Assembly (NCBI RefSeq): GCF_014650115.1
Contig: NZ_BMUI01000045.1
Coordinates: 1 to 46,169, forward strand
DNA from: Streptomyces olivaceoviridis
GTDB taxonomy: Bacteria > Actinomycetota > Actinomycetes > Streptomycetales > Streptomycetaceae
Direction: 5' to 3'
DNA: 46,169 nt
Shown: piece after piece, positions 6,069 to 13,851 of the stretch
How positions within the stretch are numbered: position 1 is the first letter of the stretch
Layout of the letters: each line of letters opens with the position of its first letter
Position numbers and translations under genes: made by a program
The notes under the pieces: model-generated
The model's database searches: none
What the model saw: only the letters and a program-made list of their open reading frames with translations
Told to the model about the DNA's origin: nothing

Positions 6069-8810
6069 TCACATGGCGTTGGCTTCGTCGAAGGCCCTCA
6101 GCGCGTCGCGCAGGGCGGCCCGGGAGGTGATGCCCAGCTTGGGGAACACCCGGTAGAGGTGGGCGCCGGCGGTGCGGGGCGAGATGTTGAGCTGCCGGCC
6201 GATCTCCTTGTTGGACAGGCCGCTCGCCGCGAGTTCCGCGATGCGGCGCTCCTGCGCGCTCATCCTCACCCCGGCCCTGGCGTCGGCGACCCCGACGCCC
6301 ACGCCGGCCGCGCGGAGCTCGTCCCGCGCGCGCTGTGCCCAGAGCGGGGCCTTCAACTGCTGCTCGAACAGTTCCAGCGCCACGCTCAACTGGACGCGCG
6401 CGGCCGTGTACTCCCGACGCCGGCGGAGCCACTCGCCGTACCACAGCCGGACACGGGCGTGTTCGAAGGTCCACAGGGAGGCGTCCGGCACCGCGAGGGC
6501 AGCCTCGTACGCCGCGCCCGCCTCGTCGTCGGGCGCGGCGACCGAGGCAGCCGCGGCGAGGATGAGCGCGTGGTGCGGTGAGATGGCGTCCAGACGTGCC
6601 TGCCGGCCCGCCTCGACATGGGCGCGGGCCTCCGCGGTTCTGCCGGTGCGCATCGCGGACTCCACGAGGTCCAGGAACACCCGTGAGAAATGCGGGAAGT
6701 GCGAGGGCAGTTCTCCCGGCGGGGTCAGCGCGGAGGTCAGCAGGTATGCCTCCTCGAAGTCGCCGCGGCCGACCGCGGCGCGGGCCCAGGTCTCGTTCAC
6801 CGTGGACATCAGCAGCTGCATGCGGCGCGGCTGGGCCCACGCGGTGATGGTGTCGCAGTGCCGGCGCAGCGCCTCCTCGTCCCCGCGGCCGGACGCCACC
6901 ATGGCCAGTCCGTACGTGAAGATGATGTGGATGAGGTTGTACTCGTGCTCGGTGGCGTCCGCGAAGCCCTGGGACGCGATCGCCTGGATCTTGTCCCATT
7001 CACCCCGCATGAACGCCTCGTGGGCGCGGGCGACCACGCCGAAGCGCAGGCCGTCGTACGCGCTGTGCCCGACGGCCTCCCGCCACACACCGTCGTAGTA
7101 CGTGAAGCAGTCGAGGTACATGGCCGTGTAGATCAGCCAGTTGACGCGCCACAGGGGCGTGTCGCAAGACAGCGCGGCCGTCGCCCTGTCCAGTCGTTCC
7201 CGCACGTCATGAGCGGTCCGCGCGGGATCGGCGACGCAGTCGAAGCACATGCGCGCGGAGTCGGAGATCCGGTCGAGCGCGCGGTACACGGGCGGCCACA
7301 GTTCCGCACGGCCTCCCCACACCGCCGCGTTGAGCAGGACGTAGAACGCGTCGTCGAACGCGTCCACGTCCTTCGGGGCGGTGCTGCCGCGCGCCGCCTC
7401 CATGGCGGGGGGCAGGATGCGGTAGACCGCGTCGATGTCTCCCTCCCGGTGGAACTGCACGTAGCCCGCGGCTGCCGCGCCCCGCAGCGATTCCGCGGTC
7501 TGGCCGGCCAGTTCGTGGGCCGTTCCCAGGAGACCGGCGATGCCGGCGGCGAACGCGGCCTGCTCCAGGCGGCGGACGCGTTCGGTGGAGTCCTGGCTGA
7601 GTTCGGCGGCACGGCGGTACGCCGTGGCGGCCTCCGCGGCGCCGCCACGGGCCATGGCCCGCTCCGCGGCACGGGTGAGTTCGACGGCGACCGCCTCGTC
7701 GGGGTCGTCCGCGGCGTGGGCGAGGTGCAGGGCACGTCGCTCCGGCTCGGCCTTCAGCACCTCGGCCAGCGCACGGTGCGCGGCTCGGCGGCGTCCGGCC
7801 GGGGACATGTGCACCACACAGGAGCGGACCAGAGGATGCCGGAAGGTGACCTGCTCCGCGACGTGGTCGATACGGACCAGTCCGGTGCGCTCGCTCGTCT
7901 CCAGCAGACCGTCGTCCCACTCCTCGCCCCCGGCGTCGAAGGCGGCCCGGATGTCACCCAGATTTCCGGGGCGCTCTCCGTCCAGGGCGGTCAGCAACAG
8001 GGCGAAACGTGCCACGGAGCCGAGCCGCCGGATGCGGTCGGCGAACACGCTCTCCAGCCGGCTGTTGAGCGGCAGGTTGGTCGGCAGGGCTTCGGCGCCG
8101 TCCCGCTGGGCGTCGGTGAGCCGGCTCGGCAGCTCCACCAGGGCGAGCGGGTTGCCTTCGGCCTCGTCCAGCAGGCGCCGCCTGGTCGTCTCGGCCAGCC
8201 CCGGGTGACTGCTGTCGAGCAGCACCAGCGCGTCGGGGGCCGACAGCGGACCGACGTCGAGCACGTGCAGACCCGTGGGGTCGAGGAAGCCGTGCGCTCC
8301 GCTGCGCGCGGCCATGATGAAGGCCGCCCGGCAACTGCCGAGCCTGCGGGTGATGAACGTCAGCACCTCGGCGCTGGAGCGGTCGATCCAGTGCACGTCG
8401 TCCACCACCACGCACAGTGGCCACCGCTTGGACGCGGACTGGAGGAGCGCCAGCGCCGCCGCCGAGATGGCGAAGCGTCCCGGCGCCGAGCCCTCACGGA
8501 TGGAGAGCGCCTGCTCCAGCACACCGCTCTGGAAGGCCGGCAGCGCCGCGAGGTGATCGAACAGCGGATAGAGGAGCTGGTGCAGCGCGGAGAACGCGAG
8601 TTCCTGTTCGCTCTCGACTCCGACGACCTGGAGCACGCGCAGTCCGCCCGCCCGGGCACGGGCGGTCACGGCGTCCAGCAGCGCTGTCTTCCCCACCCCG
8701 GGGTCGCCTTGCAGCAGCAGCGCTGCACCTTCGTTCTCCGCCTCGACCAGCAGCGCTTCGAGAGCGTGCGACTCGGACGTACGGCCCACCAACGACAAGG
8801 TTCCTCCCAC
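6069..8810 (-). CDS. LAL-type LuxR transcriptional regulator
   Basis: This large ATP-binding regulator is about 910 residues long. A Walker A motif GDPGVGKT lies at about residues 35-42, a Walker B region CVVVDDVHWID near 130-142, a long helical repeat region in the middle, and a C-terminal LuxR helix-turn-helix ending KLGITSRAALRDAL. Family members bind ATP and activate pathway genes. The GTG at 8810 lacks a ribosome binding site, whereas GGAGG at 8803-8807 better serves TTG starts at 8798 or 8792, so the true protein may be 4-6 residues shorter. Regulon motif B lies about 60 bases upstream. The hydrolase at 8901-9746 precedes it on the same strand. Confidence 0.9.
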   Translation of the reverse strand: MGGTLSLVGRTSESHALEALLVEAENEGAALLLQGDPGVGKTALLDAVTARARAGGLRVLQVVGVESEQELAFSALHQLLYPLFDHLAALPAFQSGVLEQALSIREGSAPGRFAISAAALALLQSASKRWPLCVVVDDVHWIDRSSAEVLTFITRRLGSCRAAFIMAARSGAHGFLDPTGLHVLDVGPLSAPDALVLLDSSHPGLAETTRRRLLDEAEGNPLALVELPSRLTDAQRDGAEALPTNLPLNSRLESVFADRIRRLGSVARFALLLTALDGERPGNLGDIRAAFDAGGEEWDDGLLETSERTGLVRIDHVAEQVTFRHPLVRSCVVHMSPAGRRRAAHRALAEVLKAEPERRALHLAHAADDPDEAVAVELTRAAERAMARGGAAEAATAYRRAAELSQDSTERVRRLEQAAFAAGIAGLLGTAHELAGQTAESLRGAAAAGYVQFHREGDIDAVYRILPPAMEAARGSTAPKDVDAFDDAFYVLLNAAVWGGRAELWPPVYRALDRISDSARMCFDCVADPARTAHDVRERLDRATAALSCDTPLWRVNWLIYTAMYLDCFTYYDGVWREAVGHSAYDGLRFGVVARAHEAFMRGEWDKIQAIASQGFADATEHEYNLIHIIFTYGLAMVASGRGDEEALRRHCDTITAWAQPRRMQLLMSTVNETWARAAVGRGDFEEAYLLTSALTPPGELPSHFPHFSRVFLDLVESAMRTGRTAEARAHVEAGRQARLDAISPHHALILAAAASVAAPDDEAGAAYEAALAVPDASLWTFEHARVRLWYGEWLRRRREYTAARVQLSVALELFEQQLKAPLWAQRARDELRAAGVGVGVADARAGVRMSAQERRIAELAASGLSNKEIGRQLNISPRTAGAHLYRVFPKLGITSRAALRDALRAFDEANAM

Positions 8811-8869
8811 GCCGGAGGACGGTTGCCCCTGCCGGCGCTCGTATGGTGCCTGACGGCGGGCGGGCGACG

Positions 8870-8885
8870 CATCAGTCGGTCGACT
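8870..8885 (-). promoter_or_regulatory. Regulon motif copy B, AGTCGACCGACTGATG
   Basis: Read on the minus strand it points to the LAL gene, 59 bases before 8810. The first 12 bases are nearly palindromic (AGTCG..CGACT). It shares 14 of 16 bases with copy E, and four further bases (CGTC) with copy D. Confidence 0.7.
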
Positions 8886-8900
8886 CGTATCGGCCGGGCT

Positions 8901-9746
8901 TCAGGGCGCTTCGGCCAGGAAGGCCAGCACGTCCCGCGCGACCTCCTCGTGGTGCTGGAACAGGAAGCCGTGACCGGCGTCGGGATACGTTCTCACCCGT
9001 GCGTCGGGCAGCAGGCCCGCGAGCAGGCGGGACGCGCCGGGCGGGGTGACGAGGTCGTTGTCCCCGTGCACCACCAGCGCGGGTTGTCTGATCGCGGGGA
9101 GCCTCTGCAGAGCGCCGTGGTCCGGGACGCCCCACTCGGTCATCGCCTCGTACTGCGCCTGCCGGGCCACTCGGCCGGCCGGCAGGTCCCGGTCGTGCTC
9201 CCGCTCGATGTGCCTGCCCAGGAACTCCAGGCCGCTGCGCTGACTGGACTCGGTGTGATGGAAGAAGAGGTACAGGTAGTCCTCCAGGCTCGGCTGGTCG
9301 ACGTCGGCGCGGGCGAAGAAGTCGTCCGGCCGGCCGAGGATCCCCGGGCCGCCGCGCGGGGCGGTGGCCGCCAGCACCAGGCGGCGGACGGCGGCGGGGC
9401 GCAGCAGGGCCAGTTCCTGGGCCGTGTAGCCCCCCATCGAGAAGCCCAGCAGGTCCGCCTGCCGTATCCCGACGGCGTCCATGAAGGCGAGGGTGTCCAC
9501 GGCCGTTTCCGCGATGGTGCGGGGGGTGCGGCCGGTGCTCAGACCGACCCCGGCGTTGTCGAAGGCGATGACGTCGCGTTCCGCCGCCAGGGCGTTGACC
9601 AGTGCCGGGTCCCAGCTGTCCAGGACGCCGCGGAAGTGGGGGAGCATGAGCAGCGGCGGTGGGGGGCCGGAGGGACCGCAGCGCCGATAGGCGTATCTGA
9701 CGCCGTTGGGGGCGTCGACGACGTGGTTCGGTGCGTCGATGTACAT
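8901..9746 (-). CDS. Alpha/beta hydrolase (paralog 2 of 3)
   Basis: The 281-residue protein has the FDNAGVGLSTG turn, the nucleophile elbow GFSMGG, the acid in HGDNDLVTPP and the His in AGHGFLFQHH. It is closest to the protein at 16005: both have EWG[IV]PDH.ALQRL and EFLGR segments. The ATG at 9746 is chosen because GAAGGAG lies 6 bases upstream; longer in-frame versions start in unlikely sequence. It runs in the same direction as the LAL gene behind it, with a 90-base gap containing motif B. A weaker motif copy (9831-9846) lies upstream of its own start. Confidence 0.88.
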   Translation of the reverse strand: MYIDAPNHVVDAPNGVRYAYRRCGPSGPPPPLLMLPHFRGVLDSWDPALVNALAAERDVIAFDNAGVGLSTGRTPRTIAETAVDTLAFMDAVGIRQADLLGFSMGGYTAQELALLRPAAVRRLVLAATAPRGGPGILGRPDDFFARADVDQPSLEDYLYLFFHHTESSQRSGLEFLGRHIEREHDRDLPAGRVARQAQYEAMTEWGVPDHGALQRLPAIRQPALVVHGDNDLVTPPGASRLLAGLLPDARVRTYPDAGHGFLFQHHEEVARDVLAFLAEAP

Positions 9747-9830
9747 GTCGGCTCCTTCGCCGGGGCCCTGCTTCCCGCTCGGCGGGGAGCAACGTATGCC
9801 GTCGAGTGTGATGACGGACCGGGGCCGGGG

Positions 9831-9846
9831 CATCGGGCATTTGACC
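9831..9846 (-). promoter_or_regulatory. Weak regulon motif candidate F
   Basis: On the minus strand GGTCAAATGCCCGATG agrees with the consensus at about 11 of 16 positions, including GTCAA at the left and GATG at the right. It lies 84 bases before the hydrolase start, in the correct orientation. Confidence 0.35.
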
Positions 9847-9934
9847 ATGCGGGAAGGTGTCGCCGGGGCGAGCGGAGGGGCGGTGTTCCGACGGGCGGCC
9901 GGACCGGGTCACCCTCCGGGGGCACGCGTCGGAG

Positions 9935-10090
9935 TGCTTGGCGGGCCGAACGTCGCCTGAGGGCCCGCCGTTCCTGCTCGCCGAGCCCGCCCCAGACGCC
10001 CGCCTCCTCCAGGGGCACCCGAGGTCGGTGGGGCGTCTGGCCCCGCGGCAGTTGCAGAGCGCGCTGTTGGCGGCGGGACTCACCCATCGG
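9935..10090 (-). pseudogene. WhiB-like regulator remnant
   Basis: One minus-strand frame contains EEAGVWGGLGEQERRALRRR (about 10006-9950), the hallmark G[VI]WGG turn and basic tail of WhiB-family iron-sulfur regulators. The upstream part has no set of four conserved cysteines in the same frame, so the gene is broken. The rest of the 500-base gap between the divergent genes at 9746 and 10246 shows no other coding signal. It holds the weak motif F and, at 10118-10124, a GTCAACA half-match. Confidence 0.5.
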
Positions 10091-10245
10091 GCACCCACAT
10101 CCGGGCGACATGTATGCGGTCAACACGTGTGCACTACCGAGCAAATGACCGGCCACTGCACATGCTTGCGCTCGGCTATGATCACACACATGCACTCCAC
10201 CGACACATACCCGCCCTCACACATGTTCGGGACGGGGACAGGCCG

Positions 10246-11511
10246 ATGAGAATCAGCATCGTGGGTGGGGGCATAGCCGGCCTGACCTGCGCCCTGAGCC
10301 TGCACGCCGCCGGATTCCAGCCGCGGGTCCGGGAGGCGGCACGGACCATCGAGGCCGTCGGCGTGGGGATCAACCTGCTGCCGCACGCCGTCCGGGAACT
10401 CGCCGAACTCGGCCTGGCCGACGAACTCGCCGCCATCGCGCTGCCCCCGCAGCGGCTGAGCTACCACGACCGGTCCGGCGCACCCGTGTGGGAGGAGCCG
10501 CTCGGACGCGCGGCCGGTTACGCCTGGCCGCAGTACTCCGTGCACCGGGGGCGGCTGCACATGATGCTGCTGGCGGCGGTGCGCGAGCGCCTGGGGCCGG
10601 ACGCCGTCCGCACCGGCCTGCTGTTCCAGCGCTTCGAGGAGACGGCCGACGGCATCCGGACCCGCTTCCTGGACCGGGCGAGCGGTGAGCCGACGACGGA
10701 GGACGCCGACCTGCTGATCGGTTCCGACGGCATCGACTCCGCCGTCCGCGCCCAGCTGTACCCCGGTGAGGGGCCCTCCCACTGGAACGGCGTGCACATG
10801 TGGCGCGGGATCGCGCCGTTCCCGCACATCCTCGACGGCCGTTCGATCGTGGTGGCCGGCGGCACACCCGGCGAGAAATTCGTCGCCTACCCGATCGACG
10901 ACCCGGCGACCGAGGGCGGCGAAGCCCTGATGAACTGGGTGCTGGAGGTGCGGCACACGCGCTCCGCCGAAGCGCTGGACCGCTCGAACCGCCGTATCAC
11001 GCCGGCCGAGGCCCGCGCCGGCCTGGCGGGCTGGAGCCTGCCCTGGATCGACCTGGAGGCGCTGGCCGAGCGGTCCTCGGCTGTCTTCGAGTACCCCATG
11101 CTCGACCGGGACCCGTTGCCGCGGTGGAGCTTCGGACGGGTCACCCTGCTCGGCGACGCCGCACACCCGATGTTCCCGATGGGCATGAACGGCGGGTCCC
11201 AGTCCATCGTCGACGGCCGGGTGCTCGCCTGGTGCCTGGCCCGGGAGAGCGACCCCGAAGCCGCGCTGCGCCGCTACGACGAGATGCGCCGCCCGCTGGT
11301 CAACGCGATCGTGCTGGGCAACCGGGAACTGGGACCGGAGGCGATCATCGCGCGCGCCGCGGAGCACGGGGGTCCGCTGCCCGCCGACGAGGCCGAGAAG
11401 ATCGCGCATGGCTACAAGGAGCTGACCCAGGCAGAGGTGGCCCAGGTCAACGGCCATGCGTCATGGACGGTCCCGGGTCACCCCACCGACGGCTTCCGTC
11501 CGAGCCGGTAA
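10246..11511 (+). CDS. PhzS-like FAD-dependent monooxygenase
   Basis: The 421-residue class A flavoprotein monooxygenase has the FAD-binding GGGIAGL at residues 7-13, the DG motif LLIGSDGIDSAVR in the middle, and the GD motif VTLLGDAAHPMFPMGMNG. Segments such as YSVHRG and the YPMLDRDPLP stretch recall the phenazine hydroxylase PhzS. PhzS hydroxylates 5-methylphenazine-1-carboxylate; this protein may hydroxylate another aromatic, since no phenazine core genes are present. The ATG at 10246 begins directly at the Rossmann strand; the frame upstream has no family character. Its stop codon overlaps regulon motif C. Confidence 0.85.
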   Translation: MRISIVGGGIAGLTCALSLHAAGFQPRVREAARTIEAVGVGINLLPHAVRELAELGLADELAAIALPPQRLSYHDRSGAPVWEEPLGRAAGYAWPQYSVHRGRLHMMLLAAVRERLGPDAVRTGLLFQRFEETADGIRTRFLDRASGEPTTEDADLLIGSDGIDSAVRAQLYPGEGPSHWNGVHMWRGIAPFPHILDGRSIVVAGGTPGEKFVAYPIDDPATEGGEALMNWVLEVRHTRSAEALDRSNRRITPAEARAGLAGWSLPWIDLEALAERSSAVFEYPMLDRDPLPRWSFGRVTLLGDAAHPMFPMGMNGGSQSIVDGRVLAWCLARESDPEAALRRYDEMRRPLVNAIVLGNRELGPEAIIARAAEHGGPLPADEAEKIAHGYKELTQAEVAQVNGHASWTVPGHPTDGFRPSR

Positions 11512-11526
11512 GTCGATCGACAGATC
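11511..11526 (+). promoter_or_regulatory. Regulon motif copy C, AGTCGATCGACAGATC
   Basis: Begins at the last base of the monooxygenase stop codon and points to the DUF2630 gene 146 bases further on. The first 12 bases form the near-palindrome AGTCGATCGACA. A GAGAAT 21 bases after the motif could be a -10 box. Confidence 0.6.
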
Positions 11527-11565
11527 ACCGAGGACGGGGGGAAGGGGAGAATCGGGGGCGAGGCG

Positions 11566-11635
11566 GCCCGCTGCCGCGTCGGGCCTGCGTCGGGTGACAT
11601 GTCGTCACCCGACCGCGTTCGACGCGGCAGCGGGC
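11566..11635 (+). other. Nested two-tier hairpin before the DUF2630 gene
   Basis: Outer arms of 16 bp (11566-11581 with 11620-11635) pair perfectly. Inside them, arms of 10 bp (11589-11598 with 11604-11613) pair perfectly around a five-base loop. The element starts 54 bases after the monooxygenase stop and ends 37 bases before the DUF2630 start. It could terminate the first gene or act as a leader structure for the second, which has its own motif further upstream. Confidence 0.7.
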
Positions 11636-11672
11636 AGGCCGCACACCCCCGATGAACCAGGAGACCACACCC

Positions 11673-11921
11673 ATGGGAACCGACCAGCGCGTCCTGCACC
11701 GGATCACGGAGATGGCGGACGAGGAACGCAGACTGCGGGACGCCCTCGCCGGGGCCGGCGCGGACCGCGCCGCGGAGCGCGACCGACTCGGCGCGCTCGA
11801 ACGGGAGTTGGACCAGTGCTGGGACCTGCTGCGGCAGCGGCGGGCCAGGGCCGAGTTCGGGGAGGACCCCGACGGGGCGCGGGTACGGCCGCAGTCCCAG
11901 GTGGAGAACTACCAGTCCTGA
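11673..11921 (+). CDS. DUF2630 family protein
   Basis: The 82-residue acidic, helical protein matches the DUF2630 family in length and in its core (E.ELDQCWDLLRQRRARAEFG), followed by the usual short tail ending VENYQS. Function is unknown; members are widespread in actinobacteria. AGGAG lies 9 bases before the ATG; an ATG at 11652 in frame lacks a site and is less likely. Regulon motif C and a large hairpin precede it. A shared perfect hairpin separates it from the convergent flavoprotein gene. Confidence 0.85.
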   Translation: MGTDQRVLHRITEMADEERRLRDALAGAGADRAAERDRLGALERELDQCWDLLRQRRARAEFGEDPDGARVRPQSQVENYQS

Positions 11922-12045
11922 CCGGGCCGTGGCTCACGGCAGGACGCGCGAGGCCGACGCGGGCCACGCGGTGTATCCGGAAGTTGGGTCGCTTGGGTCC
12001 CTGATGCCCCGTCCGGACGCCTGTGACGTGCACGATTGCCCGGCA

Positions 12046-12084
12046 CGCCGACAGCGACCGAAGAGTTCTCGGTCGCTGTCGGCG
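12046..12084. terminator. Bidirectional terminator hairpin
   Basis: A perfect 16-bp stem (12046-12061 with 12069-12084) with a seven-base loop lies between the convergent genes ending at 11921 and 12112. It can serve both. Confidence 0.85.
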
Positions 12085-12111
12085 ATGCGATGCGGGGAGC
12101 GGCGCGGCTGC

Positions 12112-13500
12112 TCAGTCCGCCCAGGAGGCGAACAGCGCGTTGAGTCCCTCCGCCATGGTCGGGTGCGCGATCATCCCGTCCCGCAGACGGGTGAACGGCA
12201 TCTCGGCCCACATGGCCGTCTGCACCACGGACAGCACCTCCGCCGATTCGGGGCCGAGCAGGGCCGCACCGAGGATCTGCTCGGTGTCCCGGTCGACCAC
12301 CGCCTTCCACAGACCCCGCGTCTCCCGCAGTGTGCGCGCCCGCGGGATGGCCTTGACCGGCAGCTTCGCGACCCTGATGGAACGGCCCGTGGCGCGGGCC
12401 TGCTCCTCGGTGAGGCCGACGCGGGCGAGTTCCGGGTCGGTGAACAGGTTCCGGGGCACCAGCCGGCCGGCCGTACTGCGGGAACCGCCGGCGATGTTGG
12501 CCTTGACGATGCGGTAGTCGTCCAGCGACACGTGGGTGAACTGCGGGCTGCCGGCCACGTCGCCCACCGCCCAGGTGTGCGGGGCGTCGGTCGCGAGCCT
12601 GTCGTCCACCCGTACGAACCCGCGGTCGTCGGTCCGGACCCCCGCCGCCTCCAGGCCGAGGTCGCGCGTGACGGGGTCCCGGCCGGTCGCCGCGAGGATG
12701 TCGTCGGCGGTCAGGGTCCGCCCGTCCTCCAGCAGCACCCGCACCGTCTGCCGCTCCCGGACCACTTCCTTCACCGCGACGTCGGTGATCAGTTCGACGC
12801 CGTCCTCCCGGAGGTATGCCGCCAGGGCCGTGGCGATATCGCGGTCCTCGCTCCGCAGCAGGTGGGGGCCGCGTTCCAGGACCGTCACCCGGCTGCCGAA
12901 CGCGGCGAACATGTGGGCGAACTCCAGTCCCACGTAACCGCCGCCGAGGACCAGGAGCCGGTCCGGGACACGGCGCAGGTCCATGATGCTCTCGCTGGTC
13001 AGCGGCTCCGCCTCGGCGAGTCCGGGGATGTTCGCGATGTGCGGCGTCGTCCCCGTGTTGATCACCACGTCGGTGCCGCGTACGACACGGCGGCCTCCGT
13101 CGTTGAGGTGGATCTCCACCGTGCGCTCCGCCACGAAGCGCGCGGTGCCCAGGACGAAGTCCATGCCGCTGTCCAGGAACTGCCGGTGGTTGAGCTCGAC
13201 CATGTCGGAGACGACGCCGTCCTTGTGCGCGCGCAGCAGCTCCAGATCCACCTGCGGCGTCCCCAGCCGCAGCCCCAGCGACTCGGCGCTGCCGGCCCTG
13301 CGGGCCAGCCGGGCACTGGTCACCAGCGTCTTGGTGGGGATACAGGCGACGTTGATACAGGTGCCGCCGATCATGCCCCGCTCCACCATGACCACCCTGC
13401 CGCCGGCCCGCGCGGTGTCCATGGCGAGCGTCTTGCCGGCCTTGCCGCCACCCACCACCAGCAGGTCCACGTCCTCCACGAGTTCCTCCGCAACGTTCAT
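12112..13500 (-). CDS. Pyridine nucleotide-disulfide oxidoreductase-like flavoprotein
   Basis: The 462-residue flavoprotein has the class I disulfide oxidoreductase layout. There is an FAD-binding LVVGGGKAG at residues 14-22, a redox pair in GTCINVACIPTKT (two Cys separated by four residues), an NAD(P)-binding LVLGGGYVGLEFA, a second FAD motif ending WAVGDVAG, and a C-terminal dimer-interface motif HPTMAEG. It lacks the N-terminal metal-binding domain and C-terminal Cys pair of mercuric reductase, so mercury reduction is unlikely. Members of this group reduce small disulfides, quinones or other electron acceptors. GAGGAGG and GGAGAGG precede the ATG. Motif D and a 19-bp hairpin lie in its upstream region. 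Confidence 0.88.
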   Translation of the reverse strand: MNVAEELVEDVDLLVVGGGKAGKTLAMDTARAGGRVVMVERGMIGGTCINVACIPTKTLVTSARLARRAGSAESLGLRLGTPQVDLELLRAHKDGVVSDMVELNHRQFLDSGMDFVLGTARFVAERTVEIHLNDGGRRVVRGTDVVINTGTTPHIANIPGLAEAEPLTSESIMDLRRVPDRLLVLGGGYVGLEFAHMFAAFGSRVTVLERGPHLLRSEDRDIATALAAYLREDGVELITDVAVKEVVRERQTVRVLLEDGRTLTADDILAATGRDPVTRDLGLEAAGVRTDDRGFVRVDDRLATDAPHTWAVGDVAGSPQFTHVSLDDYRIVKANIAGGSRSTAGRLVPRNLFTDPELARVGLTEEQARATGRSIRVAKLPVKAIPRARTLRETRGLWKAVVDRDTEQILGAALLGPESAEVLSVVQTAMWAEMPFTRLRDGMIAHPTMAEGLNALFASWAD

Positions 13501-13534
13501 TCCCTCTCCGTCCTCCTCGGCCGTGTACCAGTGG

Positions 13535-13575
13535 TGGGGCGGGGCGGCCGGCGCGTCGCCGGCCGCCCCGCCCCA
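13535..13575. other. Perfect 19-bp hairpin in the divergent flavoprotein/SARP region
   Basis: Bases 13535-13553 and 13557-13575 are exact reverse complements around a three-base loop, nearly all G/C. The hairpin lies 35 bases upstream of the flavoprotein start, between it and motif D. No gene ends here, so it is not an ordinary terminator. It could be a leader RNA structure or an attenuator. Confidence 0.75.
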
Positions 13576-13600
13576 GGTTCGCCGCTCTCCCGGCCGGACG

Positions 13601-13616
13601 CATCAGTCGAATGACC
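13601..13616 (-). promoter_or_regulatory. Regulon motif copy D, GGTCATTCGACTGATG
   Basis: On the minus strand it points to the flavoprotein gene 100 bases away. GACTGATGCGTC is identical to copy B over 12 bases. A GAACCT 21 bases downstream could be the -10 box. Confidence 0.65.
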
Positions 13617-13774
13617 ACCCGTCCCCGCGGCGCGAGGCGGGACACCCTTCCCTCCCGGCCGTGACGGGGGCGGGGCGGCGTGCCCGCCGGCCCGCCCGGG
13701 GCACGGGTCGCTGGGTCGTCACGGGTGGTGCGGCGGCCCCGACGGCGGGGGGCCGGGTGCCGTTCACCCCGGTG

Positions 13775-13790
13775 AGTCAACCGACTGATG
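13775..13790 (+). promoter_or_regulatory. Regulon motif copy E, AGTCAACCGACTGATG
   Basis: Points to the SARP gene, 61 bases before its ATG. It is the best consensus copy. The motif extends as GATGACC, so GTCAACC and GATGACC form an 11-base direct repeat, the spacing used by SARP proteins. Confidence 0.7.
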
Positions 13791-13817
13791 ACCGCCCAGC
13801 GGGCCCGCACCTACCTT
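13788..13817 (+). promoter_or_regulatory. Putative promoter of the SARP gene
   Basis: ATGACC at 13788-13793 and TACCTT at 13812-13817 lie 18 bases apart. The -35 element overlaps the right end of motif E, which would place a motif-binding protein against RNA polymerase. Confidence 0.4.
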
Positions 13818-13851
13818 TTCGGCGTCCGGACGGTGAAAGGAGGACGCCTCG

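Noticed and set aside
6690..10148. Very long open frame on the plus strand opposite the LAL and hydrolase genes
   Set aside because: It is antisense to two clear genes and is low-complexity, Gly/Arg/Val-rich, with no family motifs. Such frames are expected in high-GC DNA.
10114..10245. N-terminal extension of the flavin monooxygenase
   Set aside because: His/Arg-rich sequence precedes the FAD-binding strand and has no family character; the ATG at 10246 begins exactly at the Rossmann fold.
12112..13500. Mercuric reductase
   Set aside because: The redox Cys pair is present, but the C-terminal vicinal Cys pair and N-terminal metal domain are absent and no mer genes are nearby.
2130..13790. The 16-base motif as an ECF sigma promoter
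   Set aside because: The conserved block is too long for a -35 alone, and no conserved -10 of ECF type (such as CGTC) appears at a constant 16-17-base distance.
11909..13810. Long frames on both strands over the flavoprotein gene
   Set aside because: Arg/Gly/Pro-rich shadow translations of 12112-13500, which has complete disulfide-oxidoreductase motifs.
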